A DNA stretch of 48,674 nucleotides from Oscillospiraceae bacterium (GTDB taxonomy: Bacteria > Bacillota_A > Clostridia > Oscillospirales > Oscillospiraceae): positions 1 through 48,674 of the forward strand of contig SVLP01000020.1 of the NCBI GenBank assembly GCA_015067895.1, given 5' to 3'. A model generated the notes under the pieces. The model had not been told where the DNA came from. It saw only the letters and a list, made by a program, of their open reading frames with translations, and did no database searches. Of this stretch, positions 26,244 to 34,333 are shown piece by piece (positions within the stretch are counted from its first letter, which is position 1; each line of letters starts with the position of its first letter). The position numbers and the translations under genes are program-made.

Positions 26244-28001
26244 TCAATTGAAGCCGACTCTTGCCTTGTAGGTGGTGTGCAGCAGATGGTGGGCCTTGTG
26301 GGAGTTGGGCTCACCCAGGAACTCGTCATAGAGCTGCTTGATCTGGGGATTGTTGTGGGACTGGCGCAGCTGCTGACGCTCATCCTCGGAGTACAGGGCG
26401 GCAGCGCGCTTGGCCCGGAAGGTATCCTGGATATCGTCATCCTCACCCGGCAGGAAGCAGGAGCGGACGATGGGCTGGCCGCCGCCCGCGATGCAGCCGC
26501 CGGGGCAGCCCATGATCTCGATGAAGTGGTACTTGGAAGTGCCTGCACGGATCTCGTCCAGCAGCACCTTGGCGTTCTTCATGCCGTGGGCGATGGCGAC
26601 GTTCACCGTCATGCCGGCCAGCTCGACGGAGGCCTCGCGGACACCCTCGAAGCCGCGCACCTGCTCGAACTTGATGGCCTCGTGCTCCTTGCCGGTCAGA
26701 ACGAAGTGGACGGTACGCAGAGCGGCCTCCATGACGCCGCCGGTGACGCCGAAGATGACGCCTGCGCCGGTGTACTCGCCCATCAGATCCTGGTCAAACT
26801 CCTCGTCGGGCAGACGCTGGAACAGGATACCGGCGCGCTTAATCATCTTCGCCAGCTCCCGGGTGGTCAGAACCGCGTCCACGTCCCGAAGACCGTCCAC
26901 ATTCAGCTGCTCGCGCTGGGACTCGTCCTTCTTGGCGGTGCAGGGCATGATGGACACCACGAAGATGTCCTTGGGATCGATGCCCTTCTTTTCCGCGTAG
27001 TAGGACTTGAGGATGGCACCCTGCATCTGGTGGGGAGACTTGCAGGTGGACAGGTGGGGCAGCAGATCGCCGTAGTTGTACTCGGCGTAGTTGATCCAGC
27101 CGGGGGAGCAGGAGGTAATCATGGGCAGCTTGCCGCCATTGCGGATACGGCCCAGCAGCTCGGTGCCCTCCTCCATGATGGTCAGGTCGGCGGCGAAATT
27201 GGTGTCGTAGACCTTGTGGAAGCCCAGCCGCTTCAGGGCGGCCACCATCTTGCCGGTGACGGGGGTACCGATGGGCATGCCGAACTCCTCGCCCAGGGCG
27301 GCGCGGACAGCGGGTGCGGTCTGAACCACCACATGCTTGCCTGCCTTGAAGGCGGCATCCACCTTGGCGATCTCGGACTTCTCCATCAGTGCACCGGTGG
27401 GGCAGACGCTGACGCACTGGCCGCACTGGATGCAGGGAGAATCGACGAAGGAGCGGTTTTCGGCGGGAGCCACGATGGTGTTGAAGCCCCGGTTCTCGAA
27501 GCCCAGGATGCCCATGCCGTGGGCGTTCTGGCAGCGGGCCACGCAGCGGCCGCAGAGGATGCACTTGGAGGTATCCCGGATGATGGCGGGGGTCAGCTCG
27601 TCAACGGTGGTGGGAGTTTTGCTGCCGATGTAACGGCCCTCCCGGGCACCGGTGATGGAAGCCACATGCAGCAGCTCGCACTTGCCGTTCTTGTCGCACT
27701 GCTGGCAGTTGATGTTGTGGTTGCTCAGCAGCAGCTCCACGGAAGCCCGGCGGGCCTCGGTGGCCTTGGGGCTGGAGATGGTGACTTCCATGCCCTCGTT
27801 GACGGGGTAGACGCAGGAGGCCACCAGACCTCTTGCACCCTTGACCTCTACCAGGCAGACACGGCAGGAGCCATTGCTGCACTCGCCGTGGTTAAAGGCG
27901 CACAGGCTGGGGATCTCATAGCCGCACTTCTTGGCAGCTTCCAGAATGGTCAGGCCCTCTTCGACCTGATAGGAAACGCCTTCAATTTTAATATTAACCA
28001 T
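26244..28001 (-). CDS. hydA: [FeFe] hydrogenase catalytic subunit of a multimeric NADH-linked enzyme (HydA/HndD type)
   Basis: This 585-residue cytoplasmic subunit makes or oxidises H2. Its parts are a plant-type [2Fe-2S] domain (about 1-80, with CNHGECSNGSC-like spacing around 34-49), a His/Cys cluster (CQQCDKNGKC, about 99-108), two [4Fe-4S] sites (CILCGRCVARC and CIQCGQCVSVCP, about 147-201), then the H-cluster domain. H-cluster motifs are L1 TSCSPGW near 297, L2 MPCTAKKDE near 352 and L3 EIMGCPGGC near 495. The C-terminal small-subunit part is fused. L1 has Ser in place of the second Cys of the textbook TSCCPGW. It is the third gene after hndA and hndC (13-base gap), so it is probably the bifurcating trimer using NADH and ferredoxin. 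Confidence 0.95.
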   Translation of the reverse strand: MVNIKIEGVSYQVEEGLTILEAAKKCGYEIPSLCAFNHGECSNGSCRVCLVEVKGARGLVASCVYPVNEGMEVTISSPKATEARRASVELLLSNHNINCQQCDKNGKCELLHVASITGAREGRYIGSKTPTTVDELTPAIIRDTSKCILCGRCVARCQNAHGMGILGFENRGFNTIVAPAENRSFVDSPCIQCGQCVSVCPTGALMEKSEIAKVDAAFKAGKHVVVQTAPAVRAALGEEFGMPIGTPVTGKMVAALKRLGFHKVYDTNFAADLTIMEEGTELLGRIRNGGKLPMITSCSPGWINYAEYNYGDLLPHLSTCKSPHQMQGAILKSYYAEKKGIDPKDIFVVSIMPCTAKKDESQREQLNVDGLRDVDAVLTTRELAKMIKRAGILFQRLPDEEFDQDLMGEYTGAGVIFGVTGGVMEAALRTVHFVLTGKEHEAIKFEQVRGFEGVREASVELAGMTVNVAIAHGMKNAKVLLDEIRAGTSKYHFIEIMGCPGGCIAGGGQPIVRSCFLPGEDDDIQDTFRAKRAAALYSEDERQQLRQSHNNPQIKQLYDEFLGEPNSHKAHHLLHTTYKARVGFN

Positions 28002-28014
28002 TGACCTTTCCTCC

Positions 28015-29895
28015 TTACTTCTTCACGATAGCCTTCAGCTTACAGGTGGCCATGCAGGCACCGCACTTGACGCACTTCATGGGATCGATCTGATAGGAAG
28101 GCAGCTTCTTGCCGGGAGCGGTGTAGTCTGTCTTTGCGATGGCATCGGCGGGACAGGCCTTGGCGCAGCGGCCGCAGCCCACACAGTTGTCCTGCTCGAT
28201 GGTGTAGCGCATCAGATTCTTGCAGACCTTGGCGGGGCAGGTCTTGTCCACGATGTGGGCGATGTACTCATCCCGGAAGTGGGCCAGGGTGGACATGATG
28301 GGGTTGGCTGCGGTCTGGCCCAGAGCGCACAGGGAGTTGCTCTTGACGGTGTTGCCCAGCTCCTCCAGCTCCTCAAGATCCTGCATGGTGCCGTTGCCCT
28401 CGGTGATCCGGGTCAGGATCTCCAGCATCCGCTTGGTGCCGATGCGGCAGGGAGAACACTTGCCGCAGCTCTCGTCGCAGATGAACTCCATGTAGAACTT
28501 GGCCACGTCGACCATGCAGTTGTCCTCGTCCATGACGATGGCACCGCCGGAGCCCATCATGGAGCCCTTGGCAACCAGATTGTCAAAGTCGATGGGCTCG
28601 TCCAGAGCCTCGGCAGTCAGACAGCCGCCGGAGGGGCCGCCGGTCTGGATGGCCTTGAACTGCTTGCCATCAGGAATGCCGCCGCCGATATCGTAGATCA
28701 GCTCCCGCAGGGTGGTGCCCATGGGGATCTCGACGAGGCCCACATTGTTGACCTTGCCGCCCAGAGCGAAGACCTTGGTGCCCTTGCTCTTCTCGGTGCC
28801 GCAGGAGGCGAACTCTGCTGCACCCTCGCGCAGGATGTAGGGCACACAGGCCAGAGTCTCGACGTTGTTGACGATGGTGGGCTCGCCCCACAGACCCTTG
28901 ACAGCAGGGAAGGGAGGACGGGGACGGGGCATGCCGCGCTTGCCCTCGATGGAGTTCAGCAGAGCAGTCTCCTCGCCGCAGACGAAGGCACCTGCGCCCA
29001 GACGGATGTGGGCCTGGAAGCTGAAATCGGTGCCCAGGATGTTCTGGCCCAGGATACCGGCTTCGTTCATCTGCTGGATGGCATTTCTCAGACGGTTGAC
29101 GGCGATGGGATACTCAGCGCGGACATAGAAGTAGCCCTCGCTTGCGCCGATGGCGTAGCCTGCGATCATCATGCCCTCGATGACGGCATAGGGGTTGCCC
29201 TCCAGGATGGAGCGATCCATGAAGGCACCGGGGTCGCCCTCGTCGCCGTTGCAGACCACGTACTTCTGATCGGAGACGGAGTTCTTCGCAAACTGCCACT
29301 TGCGGCCGGAGGGGAAGCCGCCGCCGCCGCGGCCGCGCAGGCCGGAGGCCAGAACCTCATCAATGACCTCCTGGGGGGTCATCTTCAGAGCCTTCTCAAG
29401 ACCCTGGAAGGCACCGTAGCCCATGGCCTCCTCGATGGACTCGGGGTTGATGACGCCGCCGCCGTGGAGGGCGACGCGCTTCTGCTTCTTGTAGAAATTG
29501 ATGTCGTCCTGCTTGGCGACCTTTTCGCCGGTCAGGGGCTCGATGTAGAGCAGCCGCTCCACGATCTGGCCGCCCAGGATATCGGTATTGAAGATCTCCT
29601 CCACGTCCTCGATCTTGACCAGACGATACAGGGTATCCTCGGGGAAGATCTTCACGAAGGGGCCCTGGGAGCAGAAGCCGAAGCAGCCGACGATGTTGAC
29701 GGAGACCTTGTCTTCCATATGGTTTGCGGCCACCAGCTCGTCGAATCTGCCCTTGATGTCCATGGAATTGGAGGACAGGCAGCCGGTACCGCCGCACAGC
29801 AGGATGGCGCGCTTGCCGTTGGAGCCGTCCAGCTTGGCAGTCAGTGCCTCGGTGCAGGCGCAGACCTTGGCGTTCAGTTCAGCAAAATTCTTCAT
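28015..29895 (-). CDS. hndC: NADH-binding flavoprotein subunit of the bifurcating hydrogenase (NuoF-like, HndC/HydB)
   Basis: This 626-residue subunit carries FMN and the NAD(H) site. An N-terminal thioredoxin-like [2Fe-2S] domain (CGGTGCLSS near 34, CFGFCSQGP near 70) is followed by the NuoF core: GLRGRGGGGFPSGRKW near 186 binds NADH and FMN, with CNGDEGDPGAFMD after it. The SLBB part and the [4Fe-4S] motif CGKCSPCRIGT with CALGQ come next. Two C-terminal ferredoxin clusters are present (CVGCGRCAKACP and CVKCGACMATC). Its ATG directly follows the hndA stop with no gap (TAA-ATG), so translation is coupled. These extra clusters are typical of HydB/HndC rather than respiratory NuoF. Confidence 0.95.
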   Translation of the reverse strand: MKNFAELNAKVCACTEALTAKLDGSNGKRAILLCGGTGCLSSNSMDIKGRFDELVAANHMEDKVSVNIVGCFGFCSQGPFVKIFPEDTLYRLVKIEDVEEIFNTDILGGQIVERLLYIEPLTGEKVAKQDDINFYKKQKRVALHGGGVINPESIEEAMGYGAFQGLEKALKMTPQEVIDEVLASGLRGRGGGGFPSGRKWQFAKNSVSDQKYVVCNGDEGDPGAFMDRSILEGNPYAVIEGMMIAGYAIGASEGYFYVRAEYPIAVNRLRNAIQQMNEAGILGQNILGTDFSFQAHIRLGAGAFVCGEETALLNSIEGKRGMPRPRPPFPAVKGLWGEPTIVNNVETLACVPYILREGAAEFASCGTEKSKGTKVFALGGKVNNVGLVEIPMGTTLRELIYDIGGGIPDGKQFKAIQTGGPSGGCLTAEALDEPIDFDNLVAKGSMMGSGGAIVMDEDNCMVDVAKFYMEFICDESCGKCSPCRIGTKRMLEILTRITEGNGTMQDLEELEELGNTVKSNSLCALGQTAANPIMSTLAHFRDEYIAHIVDKTCPAKVCKNLMRYTIEQDNCVGCGRCAKACPADAIAKTDYTAPGKKLPSYQIDPMKCVKCGACMATCKLKAIVKK

Positions 29896-30381
29896 TTACT
29901 TGCCCTCCTTATCGAGATATTCCTTCACGACACCGGCTACGGCATCGACAGTCATCTTGGGGTAGACCTTGCCGTTGATGGTAACGGCAGGAGCAATGCC
30001 GCAGGCACCGATGCAGCGCAGGGCATCGATGGTGAACAGGCCGTCGGCGGTGGTCTCGCCGGGCTTCACGCCCAGGATCTCGCTGAACTTGTCGATGATC
30101 TGCTGTGCGCCCTTGACATAGCAGGCGGTGCCCAGGCAGCAGCCAATGACATACTTGCCCTTGGGCTCCAGGGAGAAGAAAGAGTAGAAGGTGACAACAC
30201 CGTAGATGTCAGCCACGGAGATGCCGGTCTTTTCGGAGACGATCTGCTGGACTTCCAGAGGAATGTAGCCGTATTCATTCTGAATGTCGCTGAGGATCAT
30301 CATCAGCGGTGTCTTTTCGCTCGCATATCTGTCACAGATCTCCACGATCTTCTTGACACCGGCTTCGTTAATGTGCGCCAT
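29896..30381 (-). CDS. hndA: NuoE-like [2Fe-2S] thioredoxin-fold subunit of the bifurcating hydrogenase (HndA/HydC)
   Basis: This 161-residue protein passes electrons within the hydrogenase complex. It has the NuoE fold and cluster ligands CLGTACYVKGA and CIGACGIAPA. The start at 30381 (MAHINEAG) is preceded by AGGAGG six bases upstream; the open frame continues 30 codons further but without a ribosome site. First gene of the operon hndA-hndC-hydA, with a leader of about 130 bases that includes a perfect 8-bp hairpin. The promoter at 30518-30546 overlaps that of the divergent LysR gene, so the LysR protein could regulate it; Rex is another likely regulator. Confidence 0.93.
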   Translation of the reverse strand: MAHINEAGVKKIVEICDRYASEKTPLMMILSDIQNEYGYIPLEVQQIVSEKTGISVADIYGVVTFYSFFSLEPKGKYVIGCCLGTACYVKGAQQIIDKFSEILGVKPGETTADGLFTIDALRCIGACGIAPAVTINGKVYPKMTVDAVAGVVKEYLDKEGK

Positions 30382-30467
30382 TGTTAGCCTCCTGTAAAAT
30401 AGTAGTGTACATATTTCGATTTCCCAGGTTTCTATTTGCCGAATCTTTGCCCCATAGACGCAAAGAA

Positions 30468-30487
30468 CCACCGCACGGATGCGGTGG
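30468..30487 (-). other. Hairpin in the hydrogenase operon leader
   Basis: CCACCGCA and TGCGGTGG form a perfect 8-bp stem with a 4-base loop, 24-43 bases into the predicted hnd transcript. No T-run follows on the minus strand, so it is not an obvious terminator. It could stabilise the mRNA or be a protein-binding palindrome. Confidence 0.45.
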
Positions 30488-30517
30488 ATTCTGTGTTTTT
30501 CCCGGAAAACCTCTTAA

Positions 30518-30546
30518 ATTATATAGATTTCCCTTGCAAAAACCAA
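30518..30546 (-). promoter_or_regulatory. Promoter of the hnd-hydA operon
   Basis: On the minus strand TTGGTT (30546-30541), exactly 17 bases, and consensus TATAAT (30523-30518). Confidence 0.75.
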
Positions 30547-30563
30547 TAAAGATATGGTATTTT
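30534..30563 (+). promoter_or_regulatory. Predicted promoter of the LysR gene
   Basis: TTGCAA (30534-30539), 18 bases, TATTTT (30558-30563). Its -35 interlocks with the -35 region of the leftward hydrogenase promoter, so the two polymerases would compete. Confidence 0.45.
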
Positions 30564-30600
30564 ATTTATAAGCTGTACTTATGGATTTTTGAGGTGACTT

Positions 30601-31482
30601 ATGAACTACAACTATCTGCTTTACTTTTCGGTGCTGGCGCAGACGGAGCATTACACCACTGCCGCAGCCCGATTGGGTATTTCCCAGCCCGCACTCAGCA
30701 GCGCCATCCACAATCTGGAGAACGACCTGGGCGGCGTAAAGCTGTTTGAAAAGGTGGGCCGGAACATCCGTCTGACGGAGGAGGGGCGATTTTATCAGGA
30801 GAATGTGGACGAGGCGATCCAGCAGCTCCACCGGGCCTCCATGACCCTCCGGGACAGCAGGACCCAGGCCCCGGTGGTGATCCGCATGGGGATCGTCTCC
30901 GGCACCCTGGACGGCTTTCTGGCCAGGGAGATCGTCAGCTACACCCGTAAGAACAAACGCATCCGTTTCCATCTGACCGAAAGCTCCTCAGAAAACCTGA
31001 TGGATCTTGTGCGGCAGGAGAAGCTGGATATGGCGATCCTGGATTCCACCGACCGGGATCGGAGCCTCCACTTCCGCAAGCTTTACGAGCGGGATTACTT
31101 TGTGGCCCTTCCTGTCACCCATCCTCTGGCAAACCGAACCAGCATCGATCCCCGTGAAGTGGTGCAGGAGCCCCAGGTGGTGTTCAACTATAATGTGGGC
31201 AAAAGCTTCAAGGAATGGGCCTCCGGCACACCTTCGGACGAGTCTGTCATCTGCACCGTGGATACCTCCAGAGCCGCCCTGGATCTGGTGGCTGCGGGCA
31301 TCGGCATCACCTTCGTTCCCAACGAATGTGTGGAAAATCACCCGGGTGTCCACTATGTCCCCCTGCGCAACTGGCACCAGGCGCTGTATATGTGCATCCT
31401 CTATGACAAATGGCTGGAACCGCCCGTGTGGGATTTCATCGAGCACGTGGTCAAGGGCTTCCGGGCGAAGAAAGGAACGTAA
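30601..31482 (+). CDS. LysR-family transcriptional regulator
   Basis: This 293-residue regulator has an N-terminal winged helix-turn-helix (TTAAARLGISQPALSSAI, about 19-36, the typical LysR recognition region). The effector-binding domain starts near residue 92 (VIRMGIVSGTLDGFL) and ends with CILYDKWLEPP. GAGGTG precedes the ATG. It is divergent from the hydrogenase operon with overlapping promoters, the classic layout for a LysR protein acting on its neighbour; this target is inferred. The effector cannot be told from sequence. Its stop codon lies in a small palindrome (31481-31493) that recurs on the other side of the 179-bp repeat downstream. Confidence 0.93.
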   Translation: MNYNYLLYFSVLAQTEHYTTAAARLGISQPALSSAIHNLENDLGGVKLFEKVGRNIRLTEEGRFYQENVDEAIQQLHRASMTLRDSRTQAPVVIRMGIVSGTLDGFLAREIVSYTRKNKRIRFHLTESSSENLMDLVRQEKLDMAILDSTDRDRSLHFRKLYERDYFVALPVTHPLANRTSIDPREVVQEPQVVFNYNVGKSFKEWASGTPSDESVICTVDTSRAALDLVAAGIGITFVPNECVENHPGVHYVPLRNWHQALYMCILYDKWLEPPVWDFIEHVVKGFRAKKGT

Positions 31483-31685
31483 GCCGAAGGCTTCAGCGTG
31501 TCAAAAAAGGTGTCATTGCGAGCCAGTGCGCACACTGGCGTGGCAATCCCCCGGATTTTCAAACATTTTCAGTTGATAATCCAGCGTTTTCTGTTCTAAT
31601 TGGGAGATCGCCACACCAGTCTGAGGACTGGTTCGCGATGACATCAAAATTTTGAGGTTTTTCTACAGTCTGAAGCCGAAGGCTT
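31481..31685 (+). repeat. 179-bp structured repeat, copy A, bracketed by a 13-bp palindrome
   Basis: The core 31494-31672 (179 bp) starts CAGCGTGTC and ends CAGTCTG. Its ends, read inward, are similar (CAGCGTGTCAAAAAAGG and CAGACTGTAGAAAAACC). Inside are two strong hairpins, CCAGTG/CACTGG within ATTGC/GGCAAT, and ACCAGTC/GACTGGT within ATCGC/GCGAT, joined by a variable A+T-rich stretch. The core is flanked on both sides by AAGCCGAAGGCTT (31481-31493 and 31673-31685). The second copy at 40153-40395 has the same core length but a different flanking palindrome. Confidence 0.85.
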
Positions 31686-31921
31686 GTGTAATTCCGGCTG
31701 CGCCGGGAATACGGCTGTCATGACATCCGGCTGGAGGTGTTCCATGTGGATCTTCAGCCCATCAAAAGACGAATGTCCGAAGTGGCCTGCAGAATGGGGT
31801 ACAGTTCGATTCCGAGTGTTTTGAGCAATATAGCATAGAAAACTGTATGCCTGTTCTTGCCTTTCCCCCAAAAACACGGTATAATGGCTGCGGCTAATTC
31901 AAAAGCAAAGGAGAAATCATC
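31483..31921. other. Intergenic region between the LysR and SPFH genes
   Basis: No supported gene lies in these 439 bases. They contain the 179-bp repeat copy A with its flanking palindromes (31481-31685), an imperfect ATTCC/GGGAAT hairpin (about 31691-31711), about 145 bases of unassigned sequence, and the SPFH promoter and ribosome site. A plus-strand open stretch ending in DECPKWPAEWGTVRFRVF (stop near 31823) has no start and looks non-coding or decayed. Confidence 0.6.
31857..31885 (+). promoter_or_regulatory. Promoter of the SPFH operon
   Basis: TTGCCT (31857-31862), 17 bases, consensus TATAAT (31880-31885), about 30 bases before the predicted start site region of the mRNA. Confidence 0.75.
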
Positions 31922-33229
31922 ATGGGTCTGATTAAGGCAATTTCTGGTGCCGTCGGCGGCGTACTGGCGGACCAGTGGAAGGAATATTTCTATTGCGAGG
32001 CACTGCCCTCGGACGTGCTGGTTCGCAAGGGCAGCAAGCGCGTTGACCGCCGCTCCTCCAACACCAAGGGCAGCGATAACATTATCAGCCACGGCTCCGG
32101 CATCGCCGTGGCCGATGGTCAGTGTATGCTGATCGTGGAGCAGGGCAAGATCGTGGAGGTCTGCGCCGAGCCCGGCCAGTATACCTTCGACACCTCCTCC
32201 GAGCCCTCCATCTTCGCCGGCAACCTGGGCAAGTCCATCATGGACTCCTTCCAGACCATCGTGGGCCGTATCGGCTACGGCGGCGGCACCGGCAAGGATC
32301 AGCGGGTCTACTATGTCAACACCAAGGAGATCATGGGCAACAAGTTCGGAACCCCCAGCCCCATCCTCTTCGAGGTCGTCAACAAGCGCATCGGCATGTC
32401 CCGGACTGTGAATATCCGCTGCAACGGCGTGTATTCCTACACCATCTCCGACCCTATCGTTTTCTATACCAAGGTCTGCGGCAATGTAAAGGACGAGTTC
32501 ACCCGTTCCGAGATCGACGAGCAGCTGAAGACCGAGTTCATCTCTGTCCTCCAGCCCGCCTTCGGCGCCCTGGCAGAGCAGGAGCTGCGCCCCGCCCAGC
32601 TTCCCGGTAAGGTGGGTGAACTGAAGAAGGCCATGAACGATGCCCTGAAGACCGACTGGGCCGAGAACCGTGGCATCACCGTGGAGTCCATCGCCCTGAA
32701 TCCCATCCGGCTCAGCGACGAGGACATGAAGAAGATCACCGACATGGAGGACGCCGCCACCTACGGCACCAATGCCTTCATGATGTCCGGCCGCATGACC
32801 CAGGCCACCGCCAACGCCATGGAGGCCGCCGCGTCCAACACCGCCGGTGCCATGACCGGCTTCATGGGTCTGAACATGGCCGGCGGCGTGGGTAACGGGT
32901 TCAATACCGCTCAGCAGTTCTATCAGATGGGCGTCCAGCAGAACCAGCAGTCTGCTCCCGTTCAGGGCGGCTGGAAGTGTGCCTGCGGCGTGGAGAATAC
33001 CGGCAAGTTCTGTGTCGAGTGCGGCGCAGCCAAGCCCGCCGACGGCTGGAAGTGCGTCTGCGGCGCAGTGAACAAGGGCAAGTTCTGCCCCGAGTGCGGT
33101 GCGAAGAAGCCTGCCGCGGCGCCCCTGTACCGCTGTGACAAGTGTGGCTGGGAGCCCGATGATCCCAAGAATCCCCCCAGGTTCTGTCCCGAGTGCGGCG
33201 ACCGCTTTGACGACAACGACATCCGCTGA
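31922..33229 (+). CDS. SPFH (stomatin/prohibitin-like) domain protein with C-terminal zinc ribbons, YdjI-like
   Basis: This 435-residue protein has an SPFH/band 7 domain over about 20-270 (ALPSDVLVRKGSKR, the central GVYSYTISDPIVFY, and the helical part up to KKITDMEDAATYG). An Ala/Met/Gly-rich linker follows (about 285-340), then three CxxC-type zinc ribbons (WKCACG, WKCVCG and CDKCGW with matching FC-ECG pairs, about 348-430). AAAGGAG sets the start. Such proteins associate with membranes and act as scaffolds. First gene of a three-gene operon, with an 18-base gap to the next gene. The exact role is unknown. Confidence 0.85.
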   Translation: MGLIKAISGAVGGVLADQWKEYFYCEALPSDVLVRKGSKRVDRRSSNTKGSDNIISHGSGIAVADGQCMLIVEQGKIVEVCAEPGQYTFDTSSEPSIFAGNLGKSIMDSFQTIVGRIGYGGGTGKDQRVYYVNTKEIMGNKFGTPSPILFEVVNKRIGMSRTVNIRCNGVYSYTISDPIVFYTKVCGNVKDEFTRSEIDEQLKTEFISVLQPAFGALAEQELRPAQLPGKVGELKKAMNDALKTDWAENRGITVESIALNPIRLSDEDMKKITDMEDAATYGTNAFMMSGRMTQATANAMEAAASNTAGAMTGFMGLNMAGGVGNGFNTAQQFYQMGVQQNQQSAPVQGGWKCACGVENTGKFCVECGAAKPADGWKCVCGAVNKGKFCPECGAKKPAAAPLYRCDKCGWEPDDPKNPPRFCPECGDRFDDNDIR

Positions 33230-33247
33230 CCGAAAGGAGGGACAAGC

Positions 33248-34321
33248 TTGTCAGTCCTGATGCAATACAAGTGCCCCTGCTGTGACGGTGCGATTCAGTT
33301 TGACATCGACGTTCAGAAGATGAAGTGCCCCTACTGCGACTCCGAATTCGAAGTGGACGCACTTCTGGCCTATGAACGGGAAATGTCCCGGCAGAACCAG
33401 GACGATTTCACCTGGGACACCACCGCCGGCGGCGCGTGGCAGGAGGGCGAATCTGACGATCTGCGGATATACACCTGCAATACCTGCTCAGGCGAGATCG
33501 TGGCCGACGAGACGACCGGTGCCACAGCGTGCCCCTTCTGCGGAAATCCCGTGGTTATGATCGGCCAGTTCTCCCATGATCTGAAACCCGATCTTGTCAT
33601 CCCCTTCAAGGTTGACAAGGACACCGCCATGGCAGCCCTCCGGAACCACTACAAAGGCAAGCTCCTGCTGCCCCGCGTGTTCAGGCAGAAGAACAAAGTC
33701 GAGGAGGTCAAGGGCATCTATGTCCCGTTCTGGCTGTTCGATACCGATGTGGATGCGCATATCCGCTACAAGGCGACCCGAGTAAGGTCGTGGAGATCCG
33801 GAAGTTACAGATACACGGAAACCAAGCATTATTTACTCACCAGAACAGGAAACATCGGCTTTGAGAATGTCCCCGTGGACGGCTCCAGCAAGATCACCGA
33901 TGAGCTGATGGAGTCCATCGAGCCCTTCGACATCAGTCAGGCGGTGGACTTCAATACGGCTTATCTGTCCGGCTATTTGGCAGACCGTTACGATGTGGAT
34001 GCTGCGACCAGCATTGAACGGGCCAACGAGCGAATCCGGAAGAGTACCGAGCAGTCCTTTGCCGATACTGCCTTCGGATACGACACAATTGTCCCCACCG
34101 ACAGCAATATCCGTCTGAGCAACGGCCGGATCAAATACGCGCTTTATCCCGTGTGGATACTGAATACCGTGTGGAAGGATCAGAAATTCATCTTTGCGGT
34201 GAATGGTCAGACCGGCAAGCTGGCCGGTAATCTGCCCATGAGCAAGCTGGCCTTCTGGCTGTGGTTCTTCGGTATCTTCGCAGTCGCGCTTGTGCTGGTT
34301 CACGTGCTGTTTCTGATATAA
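33248..34321 (+). CDS. Zinc-ribbon protein with a C-terminal membrane anchor
   Basis: This 357-residue protein has an N-terminal zinc ribbon (YKCPCCDGAI and KCPYCDSEFEV, about 7-36) and a second CxxC pair set (YTCNTCSGEI and ACPFCGNP, about 75-100). A beta-rich domain of unknown function follows, and one membrane segment ends the protein (AFWLWFFGIFAVALVLVHVL, about 336-355). The start is TTG at 33248: AAAGGAGGG lies six bases upstream, whereas the in-frame ATG at 33260 is 18 bases away. It lies between SPFH and TPM genes, a grouping common in clostridia, so a membrane-linked function with the SPFH protein is likely. The function is not established. Confidence 0.8.
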   Translation: MSVLMQYKCPCCDGAIQFDIDVQKMKCPYCDSEFEVDALLAYEREMSRQNQDDFTWDTTAGGAWQEGESDDLRIYTCNTCSGEIVADETTGATACPFCGNPVVMIGQFSHDLKPDLVIPFKVDKDTAMAALRNHYKGKLLLPRVFRQKNKVEEVKGIYVPFWLFDTDVDAHIRYKATRVRSWRSGSYRYTETKHYLLTRTGNIGFENVPVDGSSKITDELMESIEPFDISQAVDFNTAYLSGYLADRYDVDAATSIERANERIRKSTEQSFADTAFGYDTIVPTDSNIRLSNGRIKYALYPVWILNTVWKDQKFIFAVNGQTGKLAGNLPMSKLAFWLWFFGIFAVALVLVHVLFLI

Positions 34322-34333
34322 GGGGGGCTGCAT

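Noticed and set aside
30382..30471. A 30-codon upstream extension of hndA
   Set aside because: There is no ribosome site at the upstream ATG, and AGGAGG is placed correctly for the ATG at 30381; the extension would also include the leader hairpin.
31800..31825. A T-loop-like GTTCGATTCC as part of a tRNA
   Set aside because: The flanking bases do not form a T-stem, and no acceptor, D or anticodon arm is present on either strand.
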